Part shown: one piece after another, positions 5,321 to 14,349 of the stretch | Layout of the letters: every line of letters begins with the position of its first letter | How positions within the stretch are numbered: position 1 is the first letter of the stretch | Source of the DNA: Thermoplasmata archaeon | GTDB lineage: Archaea > Thermoplasmatota > Thermoplasmata > Thermoplasmatales > Thermoplasmataceae | DNA length: 64,000 bases | Assembly (NCBI GenBank): GCA_021806235.1 | Contig: JAJZXU010000017.1 | Coordinates: 62,001 to 126,000, forward strand | Direction: 5' to 3' | The notes under the pieces: generated by a model | Database searches by the model: none | The model's input: only the letters and a program-made list of their open reading frames with translations | Told to the model about the DNA's origin: nothing | Position numbers and translations under genes: made by a program

Positions 5321-6706
5321 TCAGTACAGTTTCCTTGCAGCAGTATCAAGACCTTCAAAGGTCATAGGGTGCTGATGTGACATTTCTGCAAAATCCCTTG
5401 CAGTTAAGCCTTTTTCTATTCCAAGTGCTATTTCATTTATTATATTGCCCGCATCATTGCCTATTATATATCCTCCCAGAATTTTCATGGAATTTTCCTC
5501 AAAAAATAGATCTATTTCACCATACATTTCATTGTATGCCTCTGCAAGTGAGTCGCCTTTGATGTCATATGTAGTCCGTATATAGTTTATTCCCCTTCTA
5601 TTTAATTCGTCTGGCAATAAACCCACAAATGCCATCTGTGGTATGGTAAACAGTGTAAACGGAACAGCGAATGGATCGAAATAATCCGTTAATTTATCAC
5701 CATTCATTATATTGTGTGCTGCAATTAAAGACTGCCTCTTTGCTGCATGAAATAGTGGTGCGATACCGTTTACATCTCCTGCTGCATAGATATTTTTAAT
5801 ATTTGTCTGCATTCCAGAATTTACCCTTATTCCTTTCCTATCATATTCAATTCCGAGATCCTTGATACCATCAGGTATTACAGGAGACCTGCCCGTAGCC
5901 ATTAAAACCTTATCAACAATTACATTATCACTTTTATTGTCCTTATCCATTATATTTACCTTAAATTTATCACCATGTTTTTCTATTGATTGAACGCTAT
6001 TATTCAGGTGCAAATTCATTTCAGGCAGCAATGGCAATAGTTTATTCACGGCCTCAATGTCCATGCCCTTTAATACACTGTCCATTATCTCTATTAATTC
6101 AACCCTTACACCAAGAATGGATAGAAACGATGCTGTTTCTATACCGATATATCCAGCACCTATAATTGCTATTGATTCTGGCAGTTCATCCATAGAATGC
6201 CTGAATGCATAGAGATCTTTACTGGTAATACAGTATTGATAGCCTTCTATTTTTAGTACCGACGTGGTGGCTCCGGAACCTATTATTAAATGCTTATAAT
6301 GGAATCTTTCCTTACTGTTAATATCATTGTTTATGCTTACCTCTACTGTATTTTTATCGATTATTGATGCTGTACCCTTCAATACTTCCAGATTAGCAAT
6401 ATTTAATTCTTCATTATGACTTTTATACCTTATATCCTGTACATAGTCCTTTCTTTTTATTATATCACTGTAATTTATTCTAAAATTATAAAACTCCTTC
6501 ATTCTTTTGTAATTATGCACCGTTTCTATAATTGTTTTTGATGGTACACAACCCTCTGATAAACAATTACCTGACATAACACCCTTTTCATCCACCATTA
6601 AAACATTATAATCAGATTGCCTTAACCTGAATGCTGCCGGATAACATGCACCACCGGCACCTATAGTTATCACATCGTATTCTTTCATAGTAATAAAGTA
6701 ATCCAT
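5321..6706 (-). CDS. FAD-dependent pyridine nucleotide-disulfide oxidoreductase (dihydrolipoamide dehydrogenase/mercuric reductase-like)
   Basis: The 461-residue protein has the full class I layout: an FAD-binding GxGxxG segment (VITIGAGGACYPAA), the redox-active pair in CLSEGCVPSK, an NAD(P)-binding GAGYIGIETASFL segment near 180, an ATGRSP and AAGDV FAD contact, and the C-terminal dimer interface HQHPMTFEGLD with the active-site His. The active site is usually CLNxGCIPSK in lipoamide dehydrogenases. The C-terminus lacks the extra Cys pair of mercuric reductases. It could be the E3/L partner of GcvH about 4 kb away, or reduce another disulfide. An in-frame ATG at 6688 is an alternative start nearer the FAD motif. 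Confidence 0.85.
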   Translation of the reverse strand: MDYFITMKEYDVITIGAGGACYPAAFRLRQSDYNVLMVDEKGVMSGNCLSEGCVPSKTIIETVHNYKRMKEFYNFRINYSDIIKRKDYVQDIRYKSHNEELNIANLEVLKGTASIIDKNTVEVSINNDINSKERFHYKHLIIGSGATTSVLKIEGYQYCITSKDLYAFRHSMDELPESIAIIGAGYIGIETASFLSILGVRVELIEIMDSVLKGMDIEAVNKLLPLLPEMNLHLNNSVQSIEKHGDKFKVNIMDKDNKSDNVIVDKVLMATGRSPVIPDGIKDLGIEYDRKGIRVNSGMQTNIKNIYAAGDVNGIAPLFHAAKRQSLIAAHNIMNGDKLTDYFDPFAVPFTLFTIPQMAFVGLLPDELNRRGINYIRTTYDIKGDSLAEAYNEMYGEIDLFFEENSMKILGGYIIGNDAGNIINEIALGIEKGLTARDFAEMSHQHPMTFEGLDTAARKLY

Positions 6707-6734
6707 TTGATAAGAACGTTTTTATTAACACAGT

Positions 6735-6953
6735 GAGCGAGAAATCCCACACCATTTATGGGTGAGATGAAAGCGAACATTTATAAAGGAATAAGTGCCT
6801 ACATGCTTGAGTACCCACGGACAGTGGGGATTTGAAGCCTGATAAACCACCCAAAAAGGGTGGCGGGAGATGGAGTAAGACCTCTGGAATACATGAAAGA
6901 GGCACTGTCGATGAAGCAGGAAGCCCACGGCTTTAGTCGTGGGAGGATGTCAC
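6735..6953 (+). mobile_element. IS200/IS605-derived miniature element (left end joined to TnpB right end)
   Basis: The segment holds no full gene. Its left part (6746-6778, CCATTTATGGGTGAGAT with a CACC/GGTG hairpin) matches the IS left end at 1784-1811. Its right part reads VAGDGVRPLEYMKEALSM and KQEAHGFSRG on the plus strand, the usual C-terminal tail of archaeal TnpB. It ends in the typical right-end hairpin CCCACG-loop-CGTGGG at 6924-6943. Because the TnpB 3' end overlaps its omega-RNA, the piece may keep an omega-RNA scaffold without tnpA or tnpB, as palindrome-associated elements do. The exact ends are uncertain. Confidence 0.65.
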
Positions 6954-6971
6954 CTGAAAATAATCAAGTCA

Positions 6972-8975
6972 TTAAAATATCTGGTCTATTTTATGGTTCT
7001 CGATTTCATTTTTTATATTACTTATAAATTCCTCTATCTCGAATTCTTTTGTTTTATCCTTTCTATTACGCACAGATAGTGTGTTTGAGTTTTTCTCCCT
7101 TTCACCCACAACTATAATGTAGGATGGCCTCATTTTTCTGATAAGTTTTATCTTTTTTGATATGGTTTCTCCGGATAAGTCTATTCTTGACCTTAGATTA
7201 TTTTTATTTAATAATTCATTTATTTTAACGGCATAATCATTATAATTTTCGGATACCGGGATAACATATGTCTGTAATGGTGACAGCCATAGAGGTAACT
7301 TACCATTAAAATGCTCCAGCAGTATTGCAATAAACCTTTCATAACTACCATATATAGCTCTGTGTATTATTATTGGTCTTACCCTTTTATCATCCCTATC
7401 TATATAGTATAAATCAAAATTTACTGGCATAAAGAAATCCAGCTGTATTGTTGATAACTGCCATGACCTGCCCAGAGCGTCTTTAATGTGTATATCTATT
7501 TTGGGTCCGTAAAAAGCAGCCTCGCCTGGATATTCAGTATATTTTAAATTTAAATTTTTCAATGCCTCCCTTAAATTATCCGTGGCATTATCCCACATGG
7601 AAAAATCTACCCTTAAATCACTGGAGCCACAGTTATAGCACTTTAGTTCATCCACTGCGGCACGCATTTCAAATTTTGCATTGCAATTATTGCATATATA
7701 TGATACCAGGTAATTTTCAGGATTATTTTTATCCATAATACTCAGATCATACGAGATCTCATCTGTACCGAGTACTGTTTTAAAAATTTCTGGAACCATT
7801 TTTAATAATGAAACTGTCTCTTCCAGAACCTGATCTGGTCTTACAAATCCATGGCCATCATCTATTGTAAAACCCCTTGGCCTTGTTAATCCCCCCATTT
7901 CTCCAGATTTTTCATATCTGTATACCGTGCCTGGCTCAGAATATTTTACAGGCATATCCCTGTAACTGTAAACATTTCTCTGAAATATTGTGATATGACC
8001 AGGGCAATTCATGGGCTTTAAACCATAATTATCTCCATTCTGTAACTGAAACAGGAACATATCGTTCTTATATTTACCATAATGGCCGGATTGTTTCCAT
8101 ATTATATCCTTAAAAACGTGTGCCGTCCATACTTCTTCCCATCCATGGCTTTTGTTTATTTCCTTCATGTAATTTATCAGTTCATTCCGTATAATTGCAC
8201 CGTTTGGTGTATAGAATGGCATGCCAGGTGCCCTTTCGTTGTCAAACATAAATAAATCCATTTCCGTGCCTATTTTTCTGTGATCCCTTTTTATTGCCTC
8301 TTCCCTTCTAATTAAAAATGCATTCAGTGCTTTTTTATCTGGAAAAGCCGTACCGTAGATTCTTATCATTTTTTCTTTATTAATGTCGCCTTCATAATTG
8401 GTACTTGAAATTGATAATAATTTAAATGCCATTATATATCCTGTTGATGGCACGTGTGGACCCTTACAGAATTCTATATAGTTACCCTGTCTGTATATCG
8501 ATGATTTATCATTATCATTTACATTAGTGTTTATTTTATCAATCTTATATTTATTATTTTTAAATATTTCTAGGATCTCACTTTTGTTCAGGATTGATTT
8601 TTCTATTTTTACATTACTTTTTACAATTTCTTCCATTCTTTTTTCTATTAATGGAAAATCTTCAATGGATATCGGATCCATTTTAAAATCATAATAAAAT
8701 GTATCCTCTCCCTCATTACTTGTATTTGGCAGGGCATCCTTATGTATGTCCGTAATTGCATTGGCAAGTAAATGTGCTGCACTGTGCAATAAAATTTTTT
8801 CACCATCGCCTGAATGTATATCTATAAGTTCAGCATCATTATTTTCCGGTGCTGTATCAAATAGATCGTATAATTTATCATTCATCTTTGCTGCTATTAT
8901 TCTATCCTTAAGTTTTTCAGGAACAATGTCATTGAATTTCCCTCCTTTTTTAATTTTAATAGTAATATTATCCAT
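6972..8975 (-). CDS. thrS: Threonyl-tRNA synthetase with an extra zinc-ribbon insert
   Basis: The 667-residue enzyme attaches Thr to tRNA-Thr. It has an N-terminal TGS-like domain (1-60), an editing domain with HSAAHLL and the CKGPH motif, and a class II core (motif 2 around TVYRYEKSGEMGGLTRPRGF; motif 3 around RAIYGSYERF). A C-terminal anticodon-binding domain follows (PLQTYVIPVSE...SYIIVVGE). Between motifs 2 and 3, at about residues 440-480, lies an extra Cys4 segment (YICNNCNAKFEM ... LKCYNCGSSDL) that looks like a zinc ribbon and is absent from typical bacterial ThrRS. The catalytic-core zinc ligands, including the Cys of MNCPGH, are present. Confidence 0.95.
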   Translation of the reverse strand: MDNITIKIKKGGKFNDIVPEKLKDRIIAAKMNDKLYDLFDTAPENNDAELIDIHSGDGEKILLHSAAHLLANAITDIHKDALPNTSNEGEDTFYYDFKMDPISIEDFPLIEKRMEEIVKSNVKIEKSILNKSEILEIFKNNKYKIDKINTNVNDNDKSSIYRQGNYIEFCKGPHVPSTGYIMAFKLLSISSTNYEGDINKEKMIRIYGTAFPDKKALNAFLIRREEAIKRDHRKIGTEMDLFMFDNERAPGMPFYTPNGAIIRNELINYMKEINKSHGWEEVWTAHVFKDIIWKQSGHYGKYKNDMFLFQLQNGDNYGLKPMNCPGHITIFQRNVYSYRDMPVKYSEPGTVYRYEKSGEMGGLTRPRGFTIDDGHGFVRPDQVLEETVSLLKMVPEIFKTVLGTDEISYDLSIMDKNNPENYLVSYICNNCNAKFEMRAAVDELKCYNCGSSDLRVDFSMWDNATDNLREALKNLNLKYTEYPGEAAFYGPKIDIHIKDALGRSWQLSTIQLDFFMPVNFDLYYIDRDDKRVRPIIIHRAIYGSYERFIAILLEHFNGKLPLWLSPLQTYVIPVSENYNDYAVKINELLNKNNLRSRIDLSGETISKKIKLIRKMRPSYIIVVGEREKNSNTLSVRNRKDKTKEFEIEEFISNIKNEIENHKIDQIF

Positions 8976-9061
8976 TTTATATGCAATATTTAACAGTTAT
9001 ATTAATTTATTTTTATGCCATATAAAAGTTAAATAGATATATTTTAAAATGATTATTAAGG

Positions 9062-9397
9062 ATGTACAGGGTAATAGTAAATGGAAACGATATAAAAATG
9101 ATGGAAATAATTTTAAAACAGATAAAAAATTTAAAAAATGCAATGCCCGATGCCGAAATAGATGTTGTATTTACAAGGTCTGCTGTAAAAGCTTTATTAA
9201 AAAATTCCTGGTATGGGGATACAATTAAGGAGCTTATAAATTCCGGCGTAAAAATGAATGCGTGTGTAAATACGTTGAGGGGAATGAAATTATCGAAGGA
9301 TGATGTAGATACATCTATCGGAATAGGTTTTGTTAATGCCGGCGTGGAGGAAATAGTTAAAAAACAGGCCGAGGGCTATTCGTATTTACAGTTATAA
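9062..9397 (+). CDS. DsrE-family protein
   Basis: The 111-residue protein has the small alpha/beta fold of the DsrE/YchN group: an N-terminal strand VIVNGNDIKM, DVVFTRSAV, a mid-protein Cys in VKMNACVNTLRGM, and a final IGFVNAGVEEIVKKQAEGYSY. DsrE-like proteins carry or relay sulfur through a conserved Cys. This one has a single Cys at about residue 71, in the position typical of the group, so a sulfur-carrier role is plausible but not shown. It is divergently placed from thrS with a short A/T-rich intergenic, and its 3' end abuts the next gene on the other strand. Confidence 0.75.
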   Translation: MYRVIVNGNDIKMMEIILKQIKNLKNAMPDAEIDVVFTRSAVKALLKNSWYGDTIKELINSGVKMNACVNTLRGMKLSKDDVDTSIGIGFVNAGVEEIVKKQAEGYSYLQL

Positions 9398-9655
9398 CTA
9401 TTTTTTTGGTTTTGGATTTAAATAATTTTTTATTGATGCTATGGCTTTTTTTGGATCCTTTGTATTTCTAAGTTTTGCTGCCAATTTTTTCTCATCTATG
9501 TAATTTAACCAGTTGTATATATCCTTATTCGCAACATGATATTTTAAGCTTTCAGGGTTGCTGCTGGACAATTTTTCCATTGCATCTAACAATTCATTAA
9601 CATTGTTTGCCGTTGCTATAATTTTATCATAGCTTCTAAAATAAAATGATTCCAT
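9398..9655 (-). CDS. Small DUF5752-like protein
   Basis: The 85-residue protein starts MESFYFRSYDKIIATANNV and contains YHVANKDIYNWLNYIDEKKL. This resembles the FxF...NxxELL and H-x4-DFxxWI pattern of the archaeal DUF5752 family, although the assignment is from memory. It is charged, has no membrane segment and ends in a Lys/Pro tail. Its function is unknown. It converges on the DsrE-like gene with no gap. Confidence 0.55.
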   Translation of the reverse strand: MESFYFRSYDKIIATANNVNELLDAMEKLSSSNPESLKYHVANKDIYNWLNYIDEKKLAAKLRNTKDPKKAIASIKNYLNPKPKK

Positions 9656-10014
9656 AAAAAGTAAACTATATTACCAATATATACTTTTCGTTTATTAAAG
9701 ATACACCCATATATTAACGGTATCCACCACCGTATATTTTTGTATGTGTTACAACTAAATTATTTCATAACTAAATTCGTAATAACTACAGGAGACATAA
9801 GGCAGCTGTTAATAGCTGGAACATAGCTATTTATCCTTAATTCCATATTATTTCCATTGGAAGGCGCAGAGAAATGTGTTGTCTGCATCATATTAAGGGT
9901 ATCTTAAAATTATATAATATTATTTTTATATTATAAAACAGGATCGTGAATGCATAAATAAAAGCAATGGCAGAAAAACTTTAACAGATATTTGCATTGA
10001 ATTTTTATAATAAT
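9656..10014. other. Gene-free interval
   Basis: No credible reading frame is seen here. The stretch holds a CAGCT/AGCTG hairpin (about 9802-9818) and A/T-rich tracts that would serve as the promoter of the gene at 9655. It ends at the tRNA gene. I see no repeat shared with other parts of the window. Confidence 0.4.
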
Positions 10015-10086
10015 GCAGGTGCCGGGATTTGGACCCGGGTCGAAAGCTTGGAAGGCTTCCGTGCTACCAGGCTACACCACACCTGC
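10015..10086 (-). tRNA. tRNA-Gly (anticodon UCC)
   Basis: The minus strand folds as a 72-base tRNA. The acceptor stem is GCAGGTG/CACCTGC, the D arm contains AGCCTGGTAG, and the anticodon arm is GAAGC-CTTCCAA-GCTTT with TCC at the anticodon position. The T arm is CCGGG-TCCAAAT-CCCGG. The anticodon UCC reads GGA/GGG Gly codons. No CCA is encoded at the 3' end and no intron is visible. Confidence 0.93.
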
Positions 10087-10178
10087 TTGATATTGCATTA
10101 CAAATTAATTAATGTATTTTTCTCTTTTGGTTAAGAATGAAATTCATTTTAAATTTATAAAAGTGTTTATATTATTTA

Positions 10179-10838
10179 TTATGAGTATAATGTAAATTTT
10201 TTTGTTGTTGTCACATGTGTTGAATTCTCTGTTATTGTAAGTGTATTTGAGCCTTGAGCACGTAATCCGGTAACGTTGAAATATACATATCCACTGTTTC
10301 TGTTATAATGGTACGGTAAAGTATGACTATTTTCGGTTATGTGTATTCCTGTTATATTGTATTTATATTCTGTATAATAACGCATTTGATCAGTGCCATT
10401 ACTACTTAGCGGTATGTTATAATGCCCACTTGTTGCTGTAACAATCTTCCAGCCACTGCTATGATAAACTGATAAATCTATCACCTCAGGACCGGAAGCA
10501 ACATGTAATGGTGGATTTAATGCAATTATCCAGAACACAAACCATGCAATAACCAGTTCACTATAAATCAAAAACTTATGTGTTGTCCTCTTGGGTATTG
10601 CTATTTTGAATAACATTATAAGCCTTCTTAAAAAATATATTACTGCTATAATAAGCAATATTGCCAGATACCAGTAACCAAATATTTCGAGATAGCCTGA
10701 AAATAAACCAACCAGTGCCCCTGTTATAAAAACAAGTATTATGGCTTTTGCCCTTTCCCTTTCATAAGATAAATATTCACGTTTATCGAATTTTGGCTCT
10801 TCAAATATAGGTTCTTCTTGCTTTTTTGGATTAACCAT
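10179..10838 (-). CDS. Membrane protein with N-terminal helices and an extracellular C-terminal domain
   Basis: The 219-residue protein has an acidic, Lys-containing N-terminus, three hydrophobic helices (about 31-50, 54-76 and 88-108) and then a 110-residue polar domain rich in Thr, Asn and Tyr. That domain has a beta-sandwich look (YKYNITGIHI, GYVYFNVTGL, NTLTITENSTH). The C-terminal part is probably outside the cell. No enzyme motif is visible and the family is not recognised. It lies 4 bases after tpiA on the same strand, so the two are probably co-transcribed. Confidence 0.65.
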   Translation of the reverse strand: MVNPKKQEEPIFEEPKFDKREYLSYERERAKAIILVFITGALVGLFSGYLEIFGYWYLAILLIIAVIYFLRRLIMLFKIAIPKRTTHKFLIYSELVIAWFVFWIIALNPPLHVASGPEVIDLSVYHSSGWKIVTATSGHYNIPLSSNGTDQMRYYTEYKYNITGIHITENSHTLPYHYNRNSGYVYFNVTGLRAQGSNTLTITENSTHVTTTKKFTLYS

Positions 10839-10842
10839 AGAT

Positions 10843-11490
10843 TTACCTTGTATGAGTTAATGAGATTAACTTATTTATTGGTTTCGGGTCTCTGATAATT
10901 CCTGATGCAATTAAAACACCATATGCACCTAAATCCATTGACCTGTCAATATCTTCCTTTGTTTTTACTCCAGCACCAACAAGTAATTTTGTTCTATTTT
11001 TACATATTTTGCCTGCTTCTTCTATTATTTCTGGTTTTGCATTTGATACGGAAATGTTACCACCTATTAGTTCCGGTGGTTCGTATGCTATATAATCCGG
11101 TTCAAATTTTGAATATTTTTTTATTTCCTCAATATTTTCTGCGCATAAAACAATGGTAAAATTGTTATTTTTAGATTTTTCCAGTATCTTTATTATGTTT
11201 TCTTCGTTTATTCTGTTTTCTGAATGGTTCAGTAATGATCCGTGTATACCTATACTCATTAAAGACTCCATTGAAACTGATCCTGTAAAGGCACCATAAT
11301 CATTTACATCAACGGATTGGGAGAATATATTAAGACTATTAAATTTGGAGTTTAACCTCAAATCTATGTATGATAGACAGTAATATATGTTATTATCTTT
11401 TAAACTGTTGAAATCATTTAACAATTTTTCACAGTTATTGCCCACCGCATTTTCATAATGCTTAAAATTTATAAATATTTCCGGTTCCAT
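10843..11490 (-). CDS. tpiA: Triosephosphate isomerase, archaeal type
   Basis: The 215-residue length fits the short archaeal TIM, which interconverts dihydroxyacetone phosphate and glyceraldehyde 3-phosphate. The catalytic Lys is in NFKHYENAVG, His in GIHGSLLNHSENR, and Glu in IAYEPPELIG. The phosphate loop is near LLVGAGVKTKEDI and the C-terminal GVLIASGIIRDPKP. All three catalytic residues are present. A membrane protein of unknown function follows 4 bases downstream. Confidence 0.95.
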   Translation of the reverse strand: MEPEIFINFKHYENAVGNNCEKLLNDFNSLKDNNIYYCLSYIDLRLNSKFNSLNIFSQSVDVNDYGAFTGSVSMESLMSIGIHGSLLNHSENRINEENIIKILEKSKNNNFTIVLCAENIEEIKKYSKFEPDYIAYEPPELIGGNISVSNAKPEIIEEAGKICKNRTKLLVGAGVKTKEDIDRSMDLGAYGVLIASGIIRDPKPINKLISLTHTR

Positions 11491-11611
11491 GGAACTATAT
11501 TATAATTATGTATAATATATTTTTACATATTAATTTAACGACATTTATAATATTATACACTTATAATTAATGCAAAAGAATAATAATTCGGGAATAGATT
11601 AATGATATACC

Positions 11612-12265
11612 ATGTATAATTTTGATCGGATAAGCACATCATATGATAGAATAACAGCTATAGAAACCCTTGGTCTTGATAATTACTGGAGAAGATATAT
11701 GATAAAGAATATAAAACTTGATAATAATTGCAAAGTTCTTGATGCGGGTGCTGGAACCGGTAAGTTAACCGGTATACTTTATAATAGATTCAAAAATTGT
11801 AATGTTTATGCTATAGACCGGAGCGAGGAAATGCTGGATAAGATAAACAATAAAAATATAATAAAGATCAACGGTAATGTTCTGGATACAAAATTTAATG
11901 ATAATTATTTCGATTTAATCACATCATCATTTCTGATAAGACCATTGAATAAGAGTTTGAATGAGTATTTTTCTGAAATGAACAGGATTGCTAAAAAGAA
12001 TGGTCATCTAATTATTATGGAGATATATGAGCCTGAAAATGCATATTTTAAAATATTTTTTGATGTGTATTTTCATAGAATACTGAAATATACTGGCGAT
12101 AAAATCACAAAAAGCTCGGCATTTACATATTTCTCAGAATCAGTTAAAAATTTTTATGATTACCGGTATATATCTAAATTGTTATTAAAAAATAATTTTC
12201 AGATAATAAAAATTAAAAAATTTCTGGCGGGTACGGTTATTATCCATAATTCAATAAAAGCATAA
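11612..12265 (+). CDS. UbiE/MenG-like SAM-dependent methyltransferase
   Basis: The 217-residue protein has the class I methyltransferase motif I VLDAGAGTGKLTGIL, an acidic post-I residue in YAIDRSEEML, a motif II region FDLITSSFLIR, and motif III NGHLIIMEIYEP. The N-terminal FDRISTSYDRI and the later FxYFxESVxNF resemble UbiE/MenG quinone methyltransferases, which methylate demethylmenaquinone. The family also contains many enzymes with other substrates, so the quinone role is likely but unproven. It stands alone between tpiA and the trp operon. Confidence 0.75.
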   Translation: MYNFDRISTSYDRITAIETLGLDNYWRRYMIKNIKLDNNCKVLDAGAGTGKLTGILYNRFKNCNVYAIDRSEEMLDKINNKNIIKINGNVLDTKFNDNYFDLITSSFLIRPLNKSLNEYFSEMNRIAKKNGHLIIMEIYEPENAYFKIFFDVYFHRILKYTGDKITKSSAFTYFSESVKNFYDYRYISKLLLKNNFQIIKIKKFLAGTVIIHNSIKA

Positions 12266-12334
12266 TAAATACAAACATCGTTTATATGTTATATTTTATC
12301 AATATATAATTATACATAAATAATAATCAGTAAT

Positions 12335-12345
12335 GCTTATATATT
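12335..12345 (+). promoter_or_regulatory. trp operon promoter: Probable TATA box of the trp operon
   Basis: GCTTATATATT lies about 25 bases before the ATG at 12365. It fits a leaderless start for trpB2 and therefore for the eight-gene transcript that follows. No attenuator or operator-like inverted repeat stands out nearby. Confidence 0.5.
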
Positions 12346-12364
12346 GTGTATTAATATGTGCATT

Positions 12365-13618
12365 ATGATTTCATCAATAAATAAGGATATAATGCCAGAG
12401 AACTGGTACAACGTCGTGCCTGATTTACCAGAACCGTTAGCACCACCTAAGGATTCTAAAAGTGAGTTTTCATCAATAAATTTATTAAATAAAATACTGC
12501 CCAAGGAGATTTTGAAACAGGAATTTACATTCAGGAGATATGAAAAAATACCGGATGAGGTAATTGAACAGTATAAACAGATAGGCAGGCCAACCCCATT
12601 AATAAGGGCAAAAAACCTTGAAAAATTTTTGAACTATAATGGCAAAATATTCTATAAATATGAGGGTGCAACTGCCACAGGTTCACATAAGATAAATACT
12701 GCCATTCCGCAGGCATATTATGCCAGAAATGAGGGGGTCAATGGTGTAACAACAGAAACAGGTGCCGGACAGTGGGGATCGGCAACTGCCCTGGCCGCGT
12801 CATTATATAAATTGCCAGCACAGATATTTATGGTAAGGATAAGTTTTGAACAGAAACCATTAAGGAAAATTGTCATGAATTTATATAATGGCAATGTTGT
12901 TCCAAGTCCATCAAATTTAACCGAATACGGCAGGAGAGTGTTGAAGGAGCATCCGGATACCCCTGGAACTCTGGGTATAGGCATAAGCGAGGCTATTGAA
13001 TACGCACTGGACCATGATTATAGATACATGGTTGCAAGTGTAATGAATGTTGCATTAACGCATCAGAGTGTAGTGGGCCAGGAAGCCAAAAAGCAGCTGG
13101 AGCTGTTAGGTGAGCATGCCGATGTTCTGATAGGCTGTGTTGGTGGTGGCAGTAACTTTGGTGGATTTACATTCCCATTTATTCCTGATAATCCCGATAC
13201 GGAAATAATAGCTACAACAGCGGATGAAGTACCCAAATTTTCAAAGGGTGAATATAAATATGATTTAATGGATACCGCCGGTGTTTTACCCGAAATGAGA
13301 ATGTACTCACTTGGTGCAGATTTTGTACCACCGACAATATATGCCGGTGGCCTGAGATACCATGGTGCTTCCCCATCATTATCATTACTGATAAATAAGG
13401 GAAGGATAAAAAGTGATGAGGTAACACAGGAGGAGGTTACGGAGGCGCTGAGAATATTTGCAAATACCCAGGGTATAATTGCGGCACCAGAATCAGGTCA
13501 TGCAATTGCAACAATGTTAAAATATGTTAAAGAACATAAAAATGATAAAAAAACAATAGTGGTAAATGTAAGCGGCCATGGTTTACTGGATATGTCAATT
13601 TTCGGTGATAAGCCATGA
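12365..13618 (+). CDS. trpB: Tryptophan synthase beta chain, TrpB2 type
   Basis: The product (417 residues from the ATG at 12365; TTG 12344 and ATG 12356 are upstream alternatives) is the longer, N-terminally extended TrpB2 form rather than the usual TrpB1. It has the PLP Lys in GSHKINTA, the ETGAGQWG motif, the phosphate-binding CVGGGSNFGG loop and SGHGLLD near the end. TrpB2 condenses indole and Ser to Trp and binds TrpA weakly or not at all in the cases studied. No TrpB1 gene is in the operon. Its stop overlaps trpA by four bases (ATGA). Confidence 0.93.
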   Translation: MISSINKDIMPENWYNVVPDLPEPLAPPKDSKSEFSSINLLNKILPKEILKQEFTFRRYEKIPDEVIEQYKQIGRPTPLIRAKNLEKFLNYNGKIFYKYEGATATGSHKINTAIPQAYYARNEGVNGVTTETGAGQWGSATALAASLYKLPAQIFMVRISFEQKPLRKIVMNLYNGNVVPSPSNLTEYGRRVLKEHPDTPGTLGIGISEAIEYALDHDYRYMVASVMNVALTHQSVVGQEAKKQLELLGEHADVLIGCVGGGSNFGGFTFPFIPDNPDTEIIATTADEVPKFSKGEYKYDLMDTAGVLPEMRMYSLGADFVPPTIYAGGLRYHGASPSLSLLINKGRIKSDEVTQEEVTEALRIFANTQGIIAAPESGHAIATMLKYVKEHKNDKKTIVVNVSGHGLLDMSIFGDKP

Positions 13619-14349
13619 AAAATTTAATTCCATATTTTACATTAGGATATCCTGATAATGAGACTTTAATGAAATTTTTAAAAGTAATACCCGTAAATAA
13701 AATAAACTATCTGGAATTTGGATTCCCATCGAATGATCCGAGATACGATGGCCCTGTAATAAGGGAAACACACAAAATAGGAAATAAAAACTTCAGGGAT
13801 GATTTATACGATGAATTCTTTTCATATTTCCATAAAAACGGAATAAAAATGTATTCACTATCATATTATTCTGATATAAAACCAAGATTTAGTGAATTTA
13901 TAGATTATTTACAGACAAGAAATTTCTCTGGAATTATAATACCGGATTTAATTATAGATTACTATTCTGAGGCTAAAGATACTATAGATTATTTAAATAA
14001 AAATGGTTTTGAATATATACCATTTTTTTCACCTGCCACACCGGATAAAATTATAACCGGTATATCAGAATTAACGGATTCATGGATTTATTACGGATTG
14101 CAGCCATCAACGGGAATAGATATACCATACGAACTGGATTATACAACGGAGAGAATAAATTCATTGCTGCCCGGCAGGGAAATAACATATGGCTTTGGAA
14201 TAAAAACAGAGGAAGATATCAAATCATTGATGAGAAATGGAGGTTCCGGGGTTGCAATAGGTACGTATCTTGAAAAAATGCTTGAGAAAAACGATGAGGG
14301 TGGATTTCTGGGATATATAGATAAAATGAGGGGTGTTCTTGATGCGTGA
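13615..14349 (+). CDS. trpA: Tryptophan synthase alpha chain
   Basis: The 244-residue TIM-barrel enzyme cleaves indole-3-glycerol phosphate to indole and glyceraldehyde 3-phosphate. The two catalytic acids sit in YLEFGFPSNDPRYDGPVI (Glu and the Asp after Arg-Tyr). The phosphate loop is TYGFGIKTEEDI ... GVAIGTYLEK. It is slightly short compared with bacterial TrpA (~265). Its start overlaps trpB2 and its end overlaps trpD, so translation is probably coupled. TrpA here must work with TrpB2, which is an unusual pairing. Confidence 0.93.
   Translation: MKNLIPYFTLGYPDNETLMKFLKVIPVNKINYLEFGFPSNDPRYDGPVIRETHKIGNKNFRDDLYDEFFSYFHKNGIKMYSLSYYSDIKPRFSEFIDYLQTRNFSGIIIPDLIIDYYSEAKDTIDYLNKNGFEYIPFFSPATPDKIITGISELTDSWIYYGLQPSTGIDIPYELDYTTERINSLLPGREITYGFGIKTEEDIKSLMRNGGSGVAIGTYLEKMLEKNDEGGFLGYIDKMRGVLDA

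Noticed and set aside
5321-6706. Mercuric reductase
   Set aside because: There is no N-terminal MerA metal-binding domain, no C-terminal Cys pair and no mer genes nearby; a general disulfide oxidoreductase is the safer call.
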